A program made the translations under genes and the position numbers. Below, in pieces: positions 1 to 9,543 of a stretch of DNA of 64,000 bases (position 1 is its first letter; every line of letters begins with the position of its first letter). This DNA comes from Promethearchaeota archaeon (GTDB lineage: Archaea; Asgardarchaeota; Lokiarchaeia; Sigyniarchaeales; SOKP01), in contig SHMW01000002.1 of NCBI GenBank assembly GCA_008080735.1, forward strand, positions 54,285 to 118,284, given 5' to 3'. The notes under the pieces are model-generated. The model made no database searches, had not been told where the DNA came from, and worked only from the letters and a program-made list of their open reading frames with translations.

Positions 1-264
1 TTCCTACATTTCCTTTTCTTCTCTTTCTTCTGAAAATTGAATATCACTTTTAGCTTTTAAAAGTATATCATTTTTGAATAATCATTCGTATAATATATTA
101 TAATACATTAAATTGGATTTAATCACTAAATAATAAAAATAGTTCTCTATTCGCTTACTAAAGATTTTACAATTATAGGAGAATAAAATTCATCAGAACA
201 AGATAAATAAGGAAATTCTTTTAATAATTAAATGAAATTAATATAAATATCAAGGGGCTTCTTT

Positions 265-609
265 TTGGAAAATATTCATCTGAAACAATTTGGCATCAAT
301 GGACGAGAAAAGGGCAAATTCATTATCGTTCTTTGTTCTAAATGGTGTAGATCTTGCAAATTACTTGCTAAGAAATTAAATGCTTTTATGGATGAGTGGA
401 AGATTGGATTTAAAGAAATAGATATTAGCGAAAATGGGCAGTTGGCTGCGAAATTAAATATTACCGCAATTCCTGCATTGATCTTTTTTGAAGATGGTAT
501 TTTATTGAATAAAGATATAGAAATGTACGGAGAACTAATAGTACGGAATGGTGTGATGATAGGTTCCTTTAACGACAACATCTTAGGAGAAATTATTAAT
601 CGAATATAA
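265..609 (+). CDS. Thioredoxin-fold protein
   Basis: Small cytosolic thioredoxin-like protein of 114 residues. A beta strand leads into the redox motif WCRSC (C28 and C31), and the cis-proline loop is TAIP at residues 67-70, followed by the strand ALIFFEDG; together these define the thioredoxin fold. The active-site dipeptide RS differs from the classical GP, so substrate and redox potential cannot be predicted. The only usable start is TTG. It lies 16 bases before a TrmO-like gene on the same strand, so the two may be co-transcribed. A general disulfide reductase or a partner-specific redox protein are both possible. Confidence 0.8.
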   Translation: MENIHLKQFGINGREKGKFIIVLCSKWCRSCKLLAKKLNAFMDEWKIGFKEIDISENGQLAAKLNITAIPALIFFEDGILLNKDIEMYGELIVRNGVMIGSFNDNILGEIINRI

Positions 610-625
610 ATAAGAATCTTCTATT

Positions 626-1117
626 ATGCCGATATGTACAAAATGCAACAACGAATCTAAACGTTCTAGAATGGAAGAGATCGATGATAAACTTATCTGC
701 TATTCCTGCCTTTACCAAGATTCTAAACCATTTGAGTTATATCCAATTGGATACATACAAAATGAATTAGAAAGAGGGCAAGGTTTTGGTGTGAAGGGAA
801 ATAAATCAAATCTTTCCAAAATCCATCTATTTAATTCTCAAAAACCTTATCTTCATAATTTAGATGAGGAGAAATATATTTTAGTTGTATATTATCTTCA
901 TAAGCCAAGAAAAATTAGATCTGTTTTTCGTCGAGGATTAGATGGAAAAAAAGTCGGAATTTTTGCCTCAAGAACTCCTGATCGCCCCTCTCATATAGGG
1001 ATTTCAAACGTGAAACTTATTAAGGTAGAAGATACCACATTATACGTAAAAAATTTGGATGCTATTGATGGCACACCCGTATTGGATATAAAATTAGGGG
1101 AGAACTCAAGATGGTAA
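626..1117 (+). CDS. TrmO/TsaA-like protein with N-terminal zinc ribbon
   Basis: Residues 1-30 carry two CxxC pairs (C4/C7 and C25/C28) typical of a zinc ribbon. Residues 36-160 resemble the TrmO (TsaA, UPF0066) beta-barrel, whose known members methylate N6-threonylcarbamoyladenosine at tRNA position 37 using SAM. The family signature is recognisable but degenerate: FASRTPDRPSHIG (113-125), where the usual form is FATRxPxRPNPIG, and DGTPVLDIK (148-156). A more canonical copy is encoded at 52919-53470. This copy may therefore have a different substrate. Start ATG; probably co-transcribed with the upstream thioredoxin-like gene. Confidence 0.72.
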   Translation: MPICTKCNNESKRSRMEEIDDKLICYSCLYQDSKPFELYPIGYIQNELERGQGFGVKGNKSNLSKIHLFNSQKPYLHNLDEEKYILVVYYLHKPRKIRSVFRRGLDGKKVGIFASRTPDRPSHIGISNVKLIKVEDTTLYVKNLDAIDGTPVLDIKLGENSRW

Positions 1118-1262
1118 CATCTTTGCTATAGATTTATCTTTCGCTTAATGATTAACCTATAGAATGAGAAATTAATAATTTTATAATAACCTATTTTATT
1201 AGGAATAGTATTTTTTAACTGCTAAAATCTAATATAGAATAATAAAATATCGAAAAGATAAT

Positions 1263-2699
1263 ATGTCGTTTATCAAAAAAGAAATTAAAAAAAATACTTT
1301 TGGCGTTATTGTGGGTAATCGAGATGTATTTCCCACGAAACTAGCAAAAGAAGGGCGCGAAGAGATTATTCAAGTGCTTGATGAGTTAAACTTTAATTAT
1401 GTTATCTTAACTGAAAATGACACGGAATTTGGGGTAGTAGAAACTTATATGGACGCTAAAAAATGTGCTAAACTTTTTCAGGATAATAAGGATATAATAG
1501 ATGGGATCTTAATTGTTCTACCTAATTTTGGCGATGAGAAGGGCGTAGCCGATACGATAAAATTATCGGGATTGAATGTCCCCGTGCTTGTGCAAGCGTC
1601 TTCCGATGAGATCGGTAAGATGGGAAGAGCTCATAGAAGAGATGCATTTTGCGGAAAGATATCAGTATGTGGGGTATTACACCAATACGGAATCCCATAT
1701 ACCCTTACGGAACAGCATACATGCCCCATAAAATCGGAATTATTCAAGAGTGAACTTAGAAAGTTTGACAAAATTTGCAAAGTAGTAAAATCAATGAAAA
1801 ATGCTCGCTTTGGACAAATTGGAACACGACCGAATGCGTTCGATACTGTAAGATATAGTGAGAAATTATTACAATACTATGGGATAACAATAGAACCAAT
1901 TGATCTTTCCGAGATTTTTGGTAGAATTGATAAATTGGAACAAGAGGATCCTCGAATAAATAAGAAAATTGAATATATAAAATCCTATACCTCAACCGAC
2001 GTATTTCCGGAAGATGGGCTTCTGAAATTGGCAAAACTTGCTGTAATCGTGGAGGAATGGGTCGAGGAAAAAGAGCTTGATGGGTTTGCCTTTCAATGTT
2101 GGCCTTCAATCCAGGATAACTTCGGAGTCGTACCTTGCGCAGTTATGAGCATCTTTAGTGAAGGTTTAATCCCTGCAGCATGTGAAGTAGATATTGCAGG
2201 ATTAGTAGGTATGTATATATTGGAAGCTGCAACGGAAACTCCTTCTGCCATTCTAGATTGGAATAATAATTATGGTGAGAATCCTAATAAAATGGTCTTA
2301 TTCCATTGCAGTAATCTCCCAAAATCTTTCTTTAAGGATACGGAAATGACTATTCATCCCATTATTTCGGACCAAAAGGGAGGAGAGGTAAGTTTTGGAG
2401 CAATTCAAGGGCGAATCAAATCAGAACCATGTACCTTACTAAGAATAGAAACCGATGATCTTTCTGGACAGATTAAGGGAATAATTGCGGAAGGTAATTA
2501 TACAGAAGATCAGCTGGATACATTTGGAGGTTTTGGCGTAATAGAGATCCCAGAGCTCCAGAACCTCTTGAAAAAGGTTTGTAAAGGTGGTTTTGCTCAT
2601 CACGTCGCAGCAAGCTTAAATAAAGCCGGAGATATTATCTCCGAAGCTTTGACAACATATTTAGGGTGGAATATTGAATTTCATAATAAAAATCTCTAA
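1263..2699 (+). CDS. L-fucose/L-arabinose isomerase-family protein
   Basis: 478-residue sugar isomerase-like protein with the three-domain FucI/AraA architecture. Recognisable segments are FGVIVGNRD near the N-terminus, DGILIVLPNFGDE in the first Rossmann-like domain, the central FAFQCWPSIQDNFGVVPCAVMS with CEVDIAGLVGMY after it, and the C-terminal FAHHVAASLNKAGDIISEALTTYLG. Known relatives isomerise aldoses to ketoses with a divalent metal. The subfamily is deeply divergent in archaea, so the substrate (fucose, arabinose, sulfoquinovose and others) is undecided. It stands alone, about 12 kb from the KDG kinase and sugar-acid genes, and converges on the methyltransferase gene with one base between the two stop codons. 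Confidence 0.75.
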   Translation: MSFIKKEIKKNTFGVIVGNRDVFPTKLAKEGREEIIQVLDELNFNYVILTENDTEFGVVETYMDAKKCAKLFQDNKDIIDGILIVLPNFGDEKGVADTIKLSGLNVPVLVQASSDEIGKMGRAHRRDAFCGKISVCGVLHQYGIPYTLTEQHTCPIKSELFKSELRKFDKICKVVKSMKNARFGQIGTRPNAFDTVRYSEKLLQYYGITIEPIDLSEIFGRIDKLEQEDPRINKKIEYIKSYTSTDVFPEDGLLKLAKLAVIVEEWVEEKELDGFAFQCWPSIQDNFGVVPCAVMSIFSEGLIPAACEVDIAGLVGMYILEAATETPSAILDWNNNYGENPNKMVLFHCSNLPKSFFKDTEMTIHPIISDQKGGEVSFGAIQGRIKSEPCTLLRIETDDLSGQIKGIIAEGNYTEDQLDTFGGFGVIEIPELQNLLKKVCKGGFAHHVAASLNKAGDIISEALTTYLGWNIEFHNKNL

Positions 2700-2700
2700 A

Positions 2701-3795
2701 TTATTTTTTCCTTTTTATTATTAACTCTTTCTGAAAAAAACCCGATTGCAATATCTCTTGTCTTTTTTCAGTTATATCTGTAATAATTTCAAATGGATAG
2801 AGATTATTTACATTTTTCTTGTGAAGATAGTTCAATAATCGCTTTCTGGTTAAGTATATTGCGTATTTAGAATTATCCACTCCAATCCATCTTCTTTTTA
2901 ATTTCTCCGCAGCATAGAGCGTAGTGCCAGAACCACAATAAAAATCTGCTACTAAATCACCCTTGTGAGTTCCTATTTTAATTATCCTTTCCAATAATCT
3001 ATGATGTTTCTGAGTAGGATATCCTGTCCATTGTTTAGATGCGGGTTGCATACAGGGAATCCTCCATACATCATCCATTTTTTTATCATTAACGATACGA
3101 TAAATTAATTTTCCATTCTCATCTTTTGCATTCTTTAACGTTCCATTTACCATAACTCTTTTCAATTGCTTAATAGGTTTTTTTCTGGGGATTCGCAATT
3201 CATTAAAAGCATACTCATCAGACATAGAATAGACAAAAATAGTATCATGCGCTCGTGGCAGGTTATATTTTCCAGCAGAATATTTGTTATAGTAATACCA
3301 TACAATTGAATTCACAAAATTATTGATTCCGAATAAATCATCTAATATTGCTCGAATATAGTGGTTTGCGTGCCAATCAACATGGACAAAGATTAATCCT
3401 TGTGGAGATAAAAGTTTCTTAAAAAGATAAAATTGCTGATAGATTGTGTTTAGATATACATCTAAGCCACCTTGCCATTTATCATGATATGCGAGTGTTT
3501 CAAATTCCTTATCTCCCTCATATATTTGGATTTCATAATTAGTTCCAGAAAAAAACGGAGGATCCAAATAAAGTAAATCTATTTGCCCCTTGAACTTTGG
3601 TAATAAATTTAGCGCGACTTGGAGGTTATCACCCCAAAAAAGTTTATTTATCCAATCTTTATTCTTCCCATTAACTATCAAATCATATTTTAGTTTTGAA
3701 TTGAGTTCCACACGTTCAAAAGAAGTAAGGTTATTCTGGATATAGTCAATACTTTCTTCTAATTGTTCTTTACCATTCCAAATTAAATCTACCAT
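2701..3795 (-). CDS. Beta-class DNA methyltransferase (N6-adenine/N4-cytosine type)
   Basis: 364-residue SAM-dependent DNA methyltransferase. Catalytic motif IV is LDPPF (residues 77-81) near the N-terminus, and the SAM-binding motif I is DFYCGSGTT (284-292) near the C-terminus, followed by WIGVD. This order (IV before I) defines the beta class. DPPF favours N6-adenine over N4-cytosine methylation. The target-recognition segment is probably about 180-260. No restriction endonuclease or specificity gene is adjacent, so it is an orphan methylase, perhaps regulatory, or the remnant of an R-M system. Confidence 0.85.
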   Translation of the reverse strand: MVDLIWNGKEQLEESIDYIQNNLTSFERVELNSKLKYDLIVNGKNKDWINKLFWGDNLQVALNLLPKFKGQIDLLYLDPPFFSGTNYEIQIYEGDKEFETLAYHDKWQGGLDVYLNTIYQQFYLFKKLLSPQGLIFVHVDWHANHYIRAILDDLFGINNFVNSIVWYYYNKYSAGKYNLPRAHDTIFVYSMSDEYAFNELRIPRKKPIKQLKRVMVNGTLKNAKDENGKLIYRIVNDKKMDDVWRIPCMQPASKQWTGYPTQKHHRLLERIIKIGTHKGDLVADFYCGSGTTLYAAEKLKRRWIGVDNSKYAIYLTRKRLLNYLHKKNVNNLYPFEIITDITEKRQEILQSGFFQKELIIKRKK

Positions 3796-3820
3796 TTCTA
3801 TTTTAATATAAATAGTTTAA

Positions 3821-5080
3821 TTATAAAAAAGGAAGTGAAAATATGTATATTGTAAGAATGGTTGAGGACACAAGCAAAAATATTGTGATTGATTGATAAA
3901 AAATTAAATGAATAGCATATTTTTTCTTATTCTTCTTTGTATCTAATACTTGGAGAGAATAAAATATCTTGTTTAAAATCGCAGCAGTCAGTCCAATGGC
4001 TAGTAATATGAGTGCTTGGCCACTGTTTATCAACCCACTTAGGAAGGCTGTGGTCACAAATAGCGATGATGCTCCCCCCGATAAGAGGCCAATGAGGAAG
4101 GAGATAAAGGAGTATGCTATAAAATTTTGAAGTATAAAGTAATCTAAGATAAAGGTAACTAAGAGTGCCAGAGCATATGTCCCGGTAAATATCAACGCAC
4201 TTTTTACTGACAATGGATTCTCAATTTTTCTAAATTTTAACTTAGTTTTCTTATTTTTCAATATTAGGAAAGACCCAAACAGCCCCACTGTCGCTGTTAG
4301 TAGAATAGGTAAAAACGCATATTGTAATAACTCCACAGCACCCAATAACAATATTAAAATCATACGCCCTAACATCGTTTGAATGACTAACCATATTGAA
4401 GCGGATGAGGCTCCAATTTCCGCCAACTGCATTGTAGTAGCTTCACTATGGGCAAACCCTCCTAAAAGAGAAATATAGTATAGATTATGCTCCGCTGAAT
4501 ACCTCAATAAGAAATAGCTGAAATATTTAATTGCCAATATGGTAATGAAAATAATGATTACAGACCTAAGATTGATATTAACAATTACAATATCTTCGGG
4601 TATAAGAATTAATAGCAAAACGACTATCGCGATGAATTGAACTGTTCCAGTCCATTCTATTCTTTGCAATTCTTTTATTTTATAAAATTGTTTTTTGGTT
4701 GAAAGGATAATTAGAAAAATTACTGAAATTGCTATTGATAAAACGAAATTATAATATGATAAAATCCCGACCACCATTGCTAAAATCATGGATAATGTTG
4801 TAGTATAGCCTGGATCTTCCTCGTGAAAAAGACGATACACACTTCCTATTAACAAAAAGAGGATCATACCTCCAATAGTAATGCTCAAAATCCACATTCC
4901 TATGTTTTCCAAATAATTTTCATAGAGAATTATTAAAGTCGTGGCAATTATAGAATAGAAGATATGATCTCGAGCACCATATTGAGCACTTTGACGAGTT
5001 CTTTCGATTCCCACGACAAATCCACAAAAAAAAGAAACGATAATTTTTACGAATAAGTTATAAAATTCTACTTGAGTCAT
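3821..5080 (-). CDS. MgtC/SapB and DUF4010 membrane protein
   Basis: Polytopic membrane protein of 419 residues with roughly 11-12 hydrophobic segments. The first ~130 residues match the MgtC/SapB type (FFCGFVVGIERTRQ, then GARDHIFYSIIATT). The second half matches DUF4010, with the small-residue motifs LLGGFAHSEATTMQLAE and GLLSGGASSLFVTTAFLSG. The combined architecture is widespread in bacteria and archaea; its transport or regulatory activity is not established. The stop is 25 bases beyond the start of the downstream methyltransferase gene on the same strand, so the two may be co-transcribed. Confidence 0.8.
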   Translation of the reverse strand: MTQVEFYNLFVKIIVSFFCGFVVGIERTRQSAQYGARDHIFYSIIATTLIILYENYLENIGMWILSITIGGMILFLLIGSVYRLFHEEDPGYTTTLSMILAMVVGILSYYNFVLSIAISVIFLIILSTKKQFYKIKELQRIEWTGTVQFIAIVVLLLILIPEDIVIVNINLRSVIIIFITILAIKYFSYFLLRYSAEHNLYYISLLGGFAHSEATTMQLAEIGASSASIWLVIQTMLGRMILILLLGAVELLQYAFLPILLTATVGLFGSFLILKNKKTKLKFRKIENPLSVKSALIFTGTYALALLVTFILDYFILQNFIAYSFISFLIGLLSGGASSLFVTTAFLSGLINSGQALILLAIGLTAAILNKIFYSLQVLDTKKNKKKYAIHLIFYQSITIFLLVSSTILTIYIFSLPFL

Positions 5081-5286
5081 AATTCACAACTATATATCCT
5101 TCTATATGCTATATATTTTATATATCTCTCTAGTAGTTTATGAAAATAACGCTTAAATCCTCTTAAATTTATTGATAATTGAAAATTGATTTAAATTTAA
5201 AAAATTGTTTTCTATAATTATTAAAATTTTATCACTATGATTAGAATTCATTTCATTAAATTTATTGCATTAATGAGTTGACTTAA

Positions 5287-6087
5287 ATGATGAATATTAC
5301 TATAGGGTGTGCTGGCTGGAGTTATAAAGACTGGATAGGGACATTCTATCCAAAGAATCTAAACGTCTCTGAACACTTAACATTTTATTCCAAATATTAT
5401 GACCATGTAGAAATTAACGCAACATTCTATAATTTGCCTTCTCAAGAGATGGTGATAAATTGGTCTAATCGAGTTTCAGATGATTTTCGATTTTCAGTTA
5501 AAGTATGGAAAGAAATTACCCATGAATCAGACCAAGATAATCTTGATTATATAATCGACCAATTTTTTACACAATTAGAACCACTTAATGATAAGATAAG
5601 TCATTATCTTCTCCAATTCCCACCTTGGTTTAAATTTTCTGAAAAGCATTTGGAGTATTTAAAAAAGATTATTAATAGACTACCTAAAACCAATAAATAC
5701 GTTATCGAACTGAGGGATAATGCGTGGTTTGAAGAAACCATAATCAACCAATTTGTATTTAAACCTAATATCATACTTGCGACATCTTATCTTGAAGATC
5801 TTGTACCTTATTATCAACCAAACCAAACTTCATATTATATTCGCTTAATTGGAGACCGAAAATTACAGACTTTTAAAGTGGTTCAAAGAGAAAAGAAAAA
5901 TGAAATAGATCAAGTACTTAGAAAAATAAAGCAACTCGAAAATGAGAAAACCATAAAAGAGATTTTTATTATTGTGAATAATCATTATACTGGATTTGCT
6001 CCTGAGACTGCAAATGAATTAAAAAAGCAGCTTGGTCAACCATTTCATCAATTTTCAACACAAAAAACATTAACTGACTTCTTATAA
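5287..6087 (+). CDS. DUF72 (YecE-like) TIM-barrel protein
   Basis: 266-residue member of the DUF72 family, recognised from the N-terminal IGCAGWSYKDWIGTFYP, the following EINATFYNLPS, and FSVKVWKEITH. The fold is a TIM barrel with conserved acidic and aromatic residues in a pocket; the biochemical role is unknown. Length is normal for the family. A double ATG (5287/5290) makes the exact start uncertain by one codon. It is a monocistronic gene with AT-rich flanks. Confidence 0.85.
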   Translation: MMNITIGCAGWSYKDWIGTFYPKNLNVSEHLTFYSKYYDHVEINATFYNLPSQEMVINWSNRVSDDFRFSVKVWKEITHESDQDNLDYIIDQFFTQLEPLNDKISHYLLQFPPWFKFSEKHLEYLKKIINRLPKTNKYVIELRDNAWFEETIINQFVFKPNIILATSYLEDLVPYYQPNQTSYYIRLIGDRKLQTFKVVQREKKNEIDQVLRKIKQLENEKTIKEIFIIVNNHYTGFAPETANELKKQLGQPFHQFSTQKTLTDFL

Positions 6088-6187
6088 ATAAAGTTATATA
6101 AATTAGAAAATCGAGACTGATTATGCCCTTAATAATTAGATTTTTATTCTATTACATAAACTCACATATCATAATAGACGTAAACTG

Positions 6188-6733
6188 GTGAACCTTATGA
6201 GTGATAAATGCGAAAATAATGTCGACAAAGATCTATTTTTAGATAAAATTGAGAAGCTCTCTTTAGAAATTGAAAAATTAACGTCAGAAGTCTATCAAAT
6301 GAAGCATAAGTTAGATAAAAGCAATAAAATTAATCGTTCATTTGGCTTAAAATCACTGGAAAGTTCTGAACCTCTAAATTTTGCTAAGGAAGTATTCGGA
6401 ATCGGAAGCCCGACAAAACGATATCTCCTATCAATAAGAGCTATTACAGAGATGTGGAAAAACCGCAAAAATGACTTTCTCATTACAATACGGCAGCAAG
6501 AAAAAGAAACTCATAAAGATCTTAAAGCATTAGGCATCCGTATTCCTATTGATGATATCAAACAAATTAGAACTTTATCTAGAGAGATCCTTTCTTTGTT
6601 ATATATCGCATGTGAACTGAAGGGAGTAGAGATTAACGAAATCTTGCGTGATATTTTGTTAGAAATTAATGAAGAAGGACTGGAAATGGTACGCGAGATA
6701 AAAAATAAAATGGTGTTAAAGAGCCATCCTTAA
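6188..6733 (+). CDS. Hypothetical protein with N-terminal coiled coil
   Basis: Family not recognised. Residues about 14-50 form a heptad-like coiled coil (DKIEKLSLEIEKLTSEV and onward); the rest is predicted mostly helical and charged. No metal motif or membrane segment. The open frame starts at GTG 6188, but an in-frame ATG at 6197 is an equally good start. It is followed 46 bases later by the acyl-CoA synthetase-like gene on the same strand. Confidence 0.55.
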   Translation: MNLMSDKCENNVDKDLFLDKIEKLSLEIEKLTSEVYQMKHKLDKSNKINRSFGLKSLESSEPLNFAKEVFGIGSPTKRYLLSIRAITEMWKNRKNDFLITIRQQEKETHKDLKALGIRIPIDDIKQIRTLSREILSLLYIACELKGVEINEILRDILLEINEEGLEMVREIKNKMVLKSHP

Positions 6734-6779
6734 ATATGAAAGAAACAATAAAAAGTTTGAAGTCCTTTAATTTTATAAT

Positions 6780-8171
6780 ATGGAAAGGTTCTTTTATCCC
6801 AACTCAATTGTAATCTTTGGTGCGAGTAAGAACGAAAAGAAAGGGGGAAATCACGTTCTTCGAAACATATTAAACTTTACCAGAGAAAATGTGTTTATAA
6901 TCCATCCTCGGCATCAAGAAATCTACGGAATTAAGTGTTATAGAGAAATTTCTAACCTTACACAAGAGGAGATTGATTTAGCAATAATAATCCTTCCCGT
7001 AGAATATGTGTTAGATACTTTAGAAGAGTGCTTACAGTTTGGAGTAAAATCCATTATTCTAGAATCGGGCTCTCTTTATATAAAAGATGAAAGTGACAAA
7101 AACTTAGAGAAACGAATTCAAGAAATCAAATCTAAAATTGGAGGGCATTATAGGAGCAGAATTATGGGACCAAATTCGATCGGGATATATTCTGCTAAAA
7201 AGGATGATAGTGGGCTTATTACTTCTCTCATTTATTTTGATAAGTTGCCAAAACTCAAAGAAAGAAATTTGGCCGTTGTTTCGCAGACAGGATTAACCCT
7301 TTCCGGGTTATTACAATCATATAATTATATTCAGGAATTAGGCATCTCTAAGATTGCGTCTATTGGTAATAAATTTGATGTGAATGAATCGGATATTCTT
7401 GATTTCTTAGAAAATGATGATGATACCGACGCAATTGGACTATATTTGGAAGATATTAAAGACGGTAATAGATTTAAAGAGCAATGCCGTCGTATTGTAA
7501 AAAAGAAGCCAATTATTTTACTTAAATCAGGAAAAACCGAAAAAGGGAAAAAAGCAATTATATCTCATACAAAATCACTTGCGGGCAATTATAAGGTCAT
7601 CGAAGCATTATGTAAGCAACTTGGCATCATTGAAGTGGATGATTTTGAAGAGATGTTTAACGTAGCTAAATGTTTGTTAAATCAACCGATTCCGAAGAAC
7701 AACCGAATTGGAATAATATCTATCTCTGGGGCTGGGACTGTCTTATCCTCGGATTTAAGCGAAAAATATGATCTGAGGCTAGTGGAGATGAATGAGACCC
7801 AAATTGAGGAATTACACCAAATTTTTCCAAAGTTTGCATGGCACGATATTTATAATCCATTAGATATTTGGTCAGCTGTGGAAAAGGTCGGGCCAGATAC
7901 TGCATATAAGTTCAGCGGGGATATTTTCCTTAAAGAAAATAATATTGACATCCTAATTTATTTTCTCACTGGAATCGAAGAGACTGAATTTGACTGGGAC
8001 ATCCTTCACGAATTCAATCAAAAATATCCCAACACTGCTATTTATATGGGATTCTTTGGAGGAGATAAAAAATTATTGCTCAAATGGAGAGAGGTTTTAG
8101 AAGACAAGTTAAATATCCCAACATTTGAATCTATCACTACCTTATTCCGAACAATATCCAAAATAATGTGA
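6780..8171 (+). CDS. ADP-forming acyl-CoA synthetase, alpha-type subunit
   Basis: 463 residues with the three-domain layout of ACD alpha subunits and succinyl-CoA ligase-like proteins. An N-terminal CoA-binding Rossmann domain begins SIVIFGASKNEKKGG; GPNSIG (130-135) and SQTGLTLSG (169-177) mark the ligase flavodoxin-like part. The phosphohistidine is expected at H263 in IISHTKSLAG, equivalent to the catalytic His of archaeal acetyl-CoA synthetases (ADP-forming). The ATP-grasp beta subunit is absent from this protein and from its neighbourhood, so it must partner a distant beta subunit or have another acyl-CoA-related role. Such enzymes make ATP from acyl-CoA. Confidence 0.8.
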   Translation: MERFFYPNSIVIFGASKNEKKGGNHVLRNILNFTRENVFIIHPRHQEIYGIKCYREISNLTQEEIDLAIIILPVEYVLDTLEECLQFGVKSIILESGSLYIKDESDKNLEKRIQEIKSKIGGHYRSRIMGPNSIGIYSAKKDDSGLITSLIYFDKLPKLKERNLAVVSQTGLTLSGLLQSYNYIQELGISKIASIGNKFDVNESDILDFLENDDDTDAIGLYLEDIKDGNRFKEQCRRIVKKKPIILLKSGKTEKGKKAIISHTKSLAGNYKVIEALCKQLGIIEVDDFEEMFNVAKCLLNQPIPKNNRIGIISISGAGTVLSSDLSEKYDLRLVEMNETQIEELHQIFPKFAWHDIYNPLDIWSAVEKVGPDTAYKFSGDIFLKENNIDILIYFLTGIEETEFDWDILHEFNQKYPNTAIYMGFFGGDKKLLLKWREVLEDKLNIPTFESITTLFRTISKIM

Positions 8172-8220
8172 TTAAAATAGAAAGATAAAAAAAGCAAATA
8201 ATTAGGAATAATTAGGCTTA

Positions 8221-8430
8221 TTAGGCTTGCATAGAAGCTGTTTTTTCATCTGGTTCTGCAACCGCATTCGCATATTCTCCCTTAATCTCCTCTAACTCGA
8301 GAGTCACAATTGTATGTCCTTGATGATTTTCCTCGAAATTATTTACTTTCACTTTGTTTTCTCGATTCCCAGGGTGAATAGGAACATATTGCTTGCACTT
8401 AATACATGCACGAGTACGAATAAATATCAC
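8221..8430 (-). CDS. Small CxxC protein, conserved-looking
   Basis: 69-residue protein starting at GTG. A CIKCK pair (about residues 9-13) is followed by YVPIHPGNRENKVKVNNFEENHQGH, which has the look of a compact metal-binding fold with CxxC plus histidines, then an acidic tail. I have seen this general pattern in small uncharacterised archaeal proteins but cannot name a family. It lies between two plus-strand genes and is transcribed alone. Confidence 0.55.
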   Translation of the reverse strand: MIFIRTRACIKCKQYVPIHPGNRENKVKVNNFEENHQGHTIVTLELEEIKGEYANAVAEPDEKTASMQA

Positions 8431-8476
8431 CTAAATCCGTTTTACATTATAGTAAAAATAAGAATATATTAAACTA

Positions 8477-8962
8477 ATGCTTAAAAATTATAAATTCGAT
8501 GAAATCATTCTATTTCTTGATGAAACAAATTTTACCTCCTTTAAAAATCGAGATTTGGACTATATTATGATGGGTACTTATTTGCTTATTATTGAAATAG
8601 CCAGACAATTTGTTGAAAATATTGGAGCAAAAGGAGCTATAACATTTTCTCCCGGATATTATATATATCTTGGGTCTGCGATGGGTAGAATAGGTTCATC
8701 CACGATTCTTAATAGGGTCAAACGGCATCTAAGAACTGCCAATGAAAAAAAAGTACATTGGCATATAGATTATTTATTGACAAACAAAAATACGCAAATA
8801 GTATCGATTCTGCTCTGTCCAAGTAGAATAAGATTAGAATGCGACATTGCATCTGAATTAGAAAAGAAAGCTGATGGATTGGTTGATGGATTTGGATCTT
8901 CTGATTGTAATTGCACAACTCACTTGTTTTATTACAGAAAATATCCCTCACATTTATTTTAA
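8477..8962 (+). CDS. DUF123 GIY-YIG-like nuclease-fold protein
   Basis: The core from about residue 32 (MGTYLLIIEI, then GYYIYLGSAMG, then RVKRHLR, then HWHIDYLL and DGFGSSDCNCTTHLFYY) matches the DUF123 group of GIY-YIG-fold proteins, sometimes found fused to endonuclease III. A DNA-repair role is suspected for the family. The first ~30 residues have no match to the usual start, and methionines 31/32 (8567 or 8570) are more typical initiation sites. No adjacent repair gene. Confidence 0.75.
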   Translation: MLKNYKFDEIILFLDETNFTSFKNRDLDYIMMGTYLLIIEIARQFVENIGAKGAITFSPGYYIYLGSAMGRIGSSTILNRVKRHLRTANEKKVHWHIDYLLTNKNTQIVSILLCPSRIRLECDIASELEKKADGLVDGFGSSDCNCTTHLFYYRKYPSHLF

Positions 8963-9002
8963 TTTAGAATTATAATCAATCCGATGAGGGAAATAATTAT
9001 AA

Positions 9003-9398
9003 TTAATTCTGGGATAATACCGTATTTATTATGATTCCAATTTCACCCCAATTATCCATATTCTCATTTTCTTTCTTCCTTTTCTGTATCGTTCTCATTA
9101 TTGCCCAATCCCAAAGATCTATCGCATTTGCTGATATAGCCCCAAGCCAATAAGGAATCAAAAAATATATCGCCGAACCTATGGATGCAACAAGGATGAT
9201 GATATGCCATGTCACCCAAAAAGTATCTTCTTTATGTGGCTCTGGGGTGTGATAGGTTATTTTTGCCAATGAATCTATGAGGAAATGAGAAAAGAACGAT
9301 ATAAAGACAGTTAGGATATAATTCCAAGGAAATGGAGCATATTTAAAGCATATTATTTGGAGGACCACACCTGTGAGAATATGAGTGATAGCTTCCAT
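9003..9398 (-). CDS. Small membrane protein, possible YdjM/DUF457-like hydrolase
   Basis: 131 residues with three or four hydrophobic segments. The start MEAITHILTGVVLQ followed by SHFLIDSLAKITYHTPEP, with membrane-edge histidines and an aspartate, resembles the membrane-bound metal-dependent hydrolase-like family (DUF457/YdjM), though the match is weak. Ends in a charged, probably cytosolic tail. Function unknown. Confidence 0.5.
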   Translation of the reverse strand: MEAITHILTGVVLQIICFKYAPFPWNYILTVFISFFSHFLIDSLAKITYHTPEPHKEDTFWVTWHIIILVASIGSAIYFLIPYWLGAISANAIDLWDWAIMRTIQKRKKENENMDNWGEIGIIINTVLSQN

Positions 9399-9543
9399 GT
9401 GTAATTAAATTAGTAGTATTTTTGAATAATAAATCGCAAATGTTTATTCTATCTGTAGAAAAGTCTTAAAAGTATTTAAACATGAAAGATGAAATGTTAT
9501 TAATAAATAAGAAATAAAAATTAAAAAGAAGAGTGAAAAAAAT

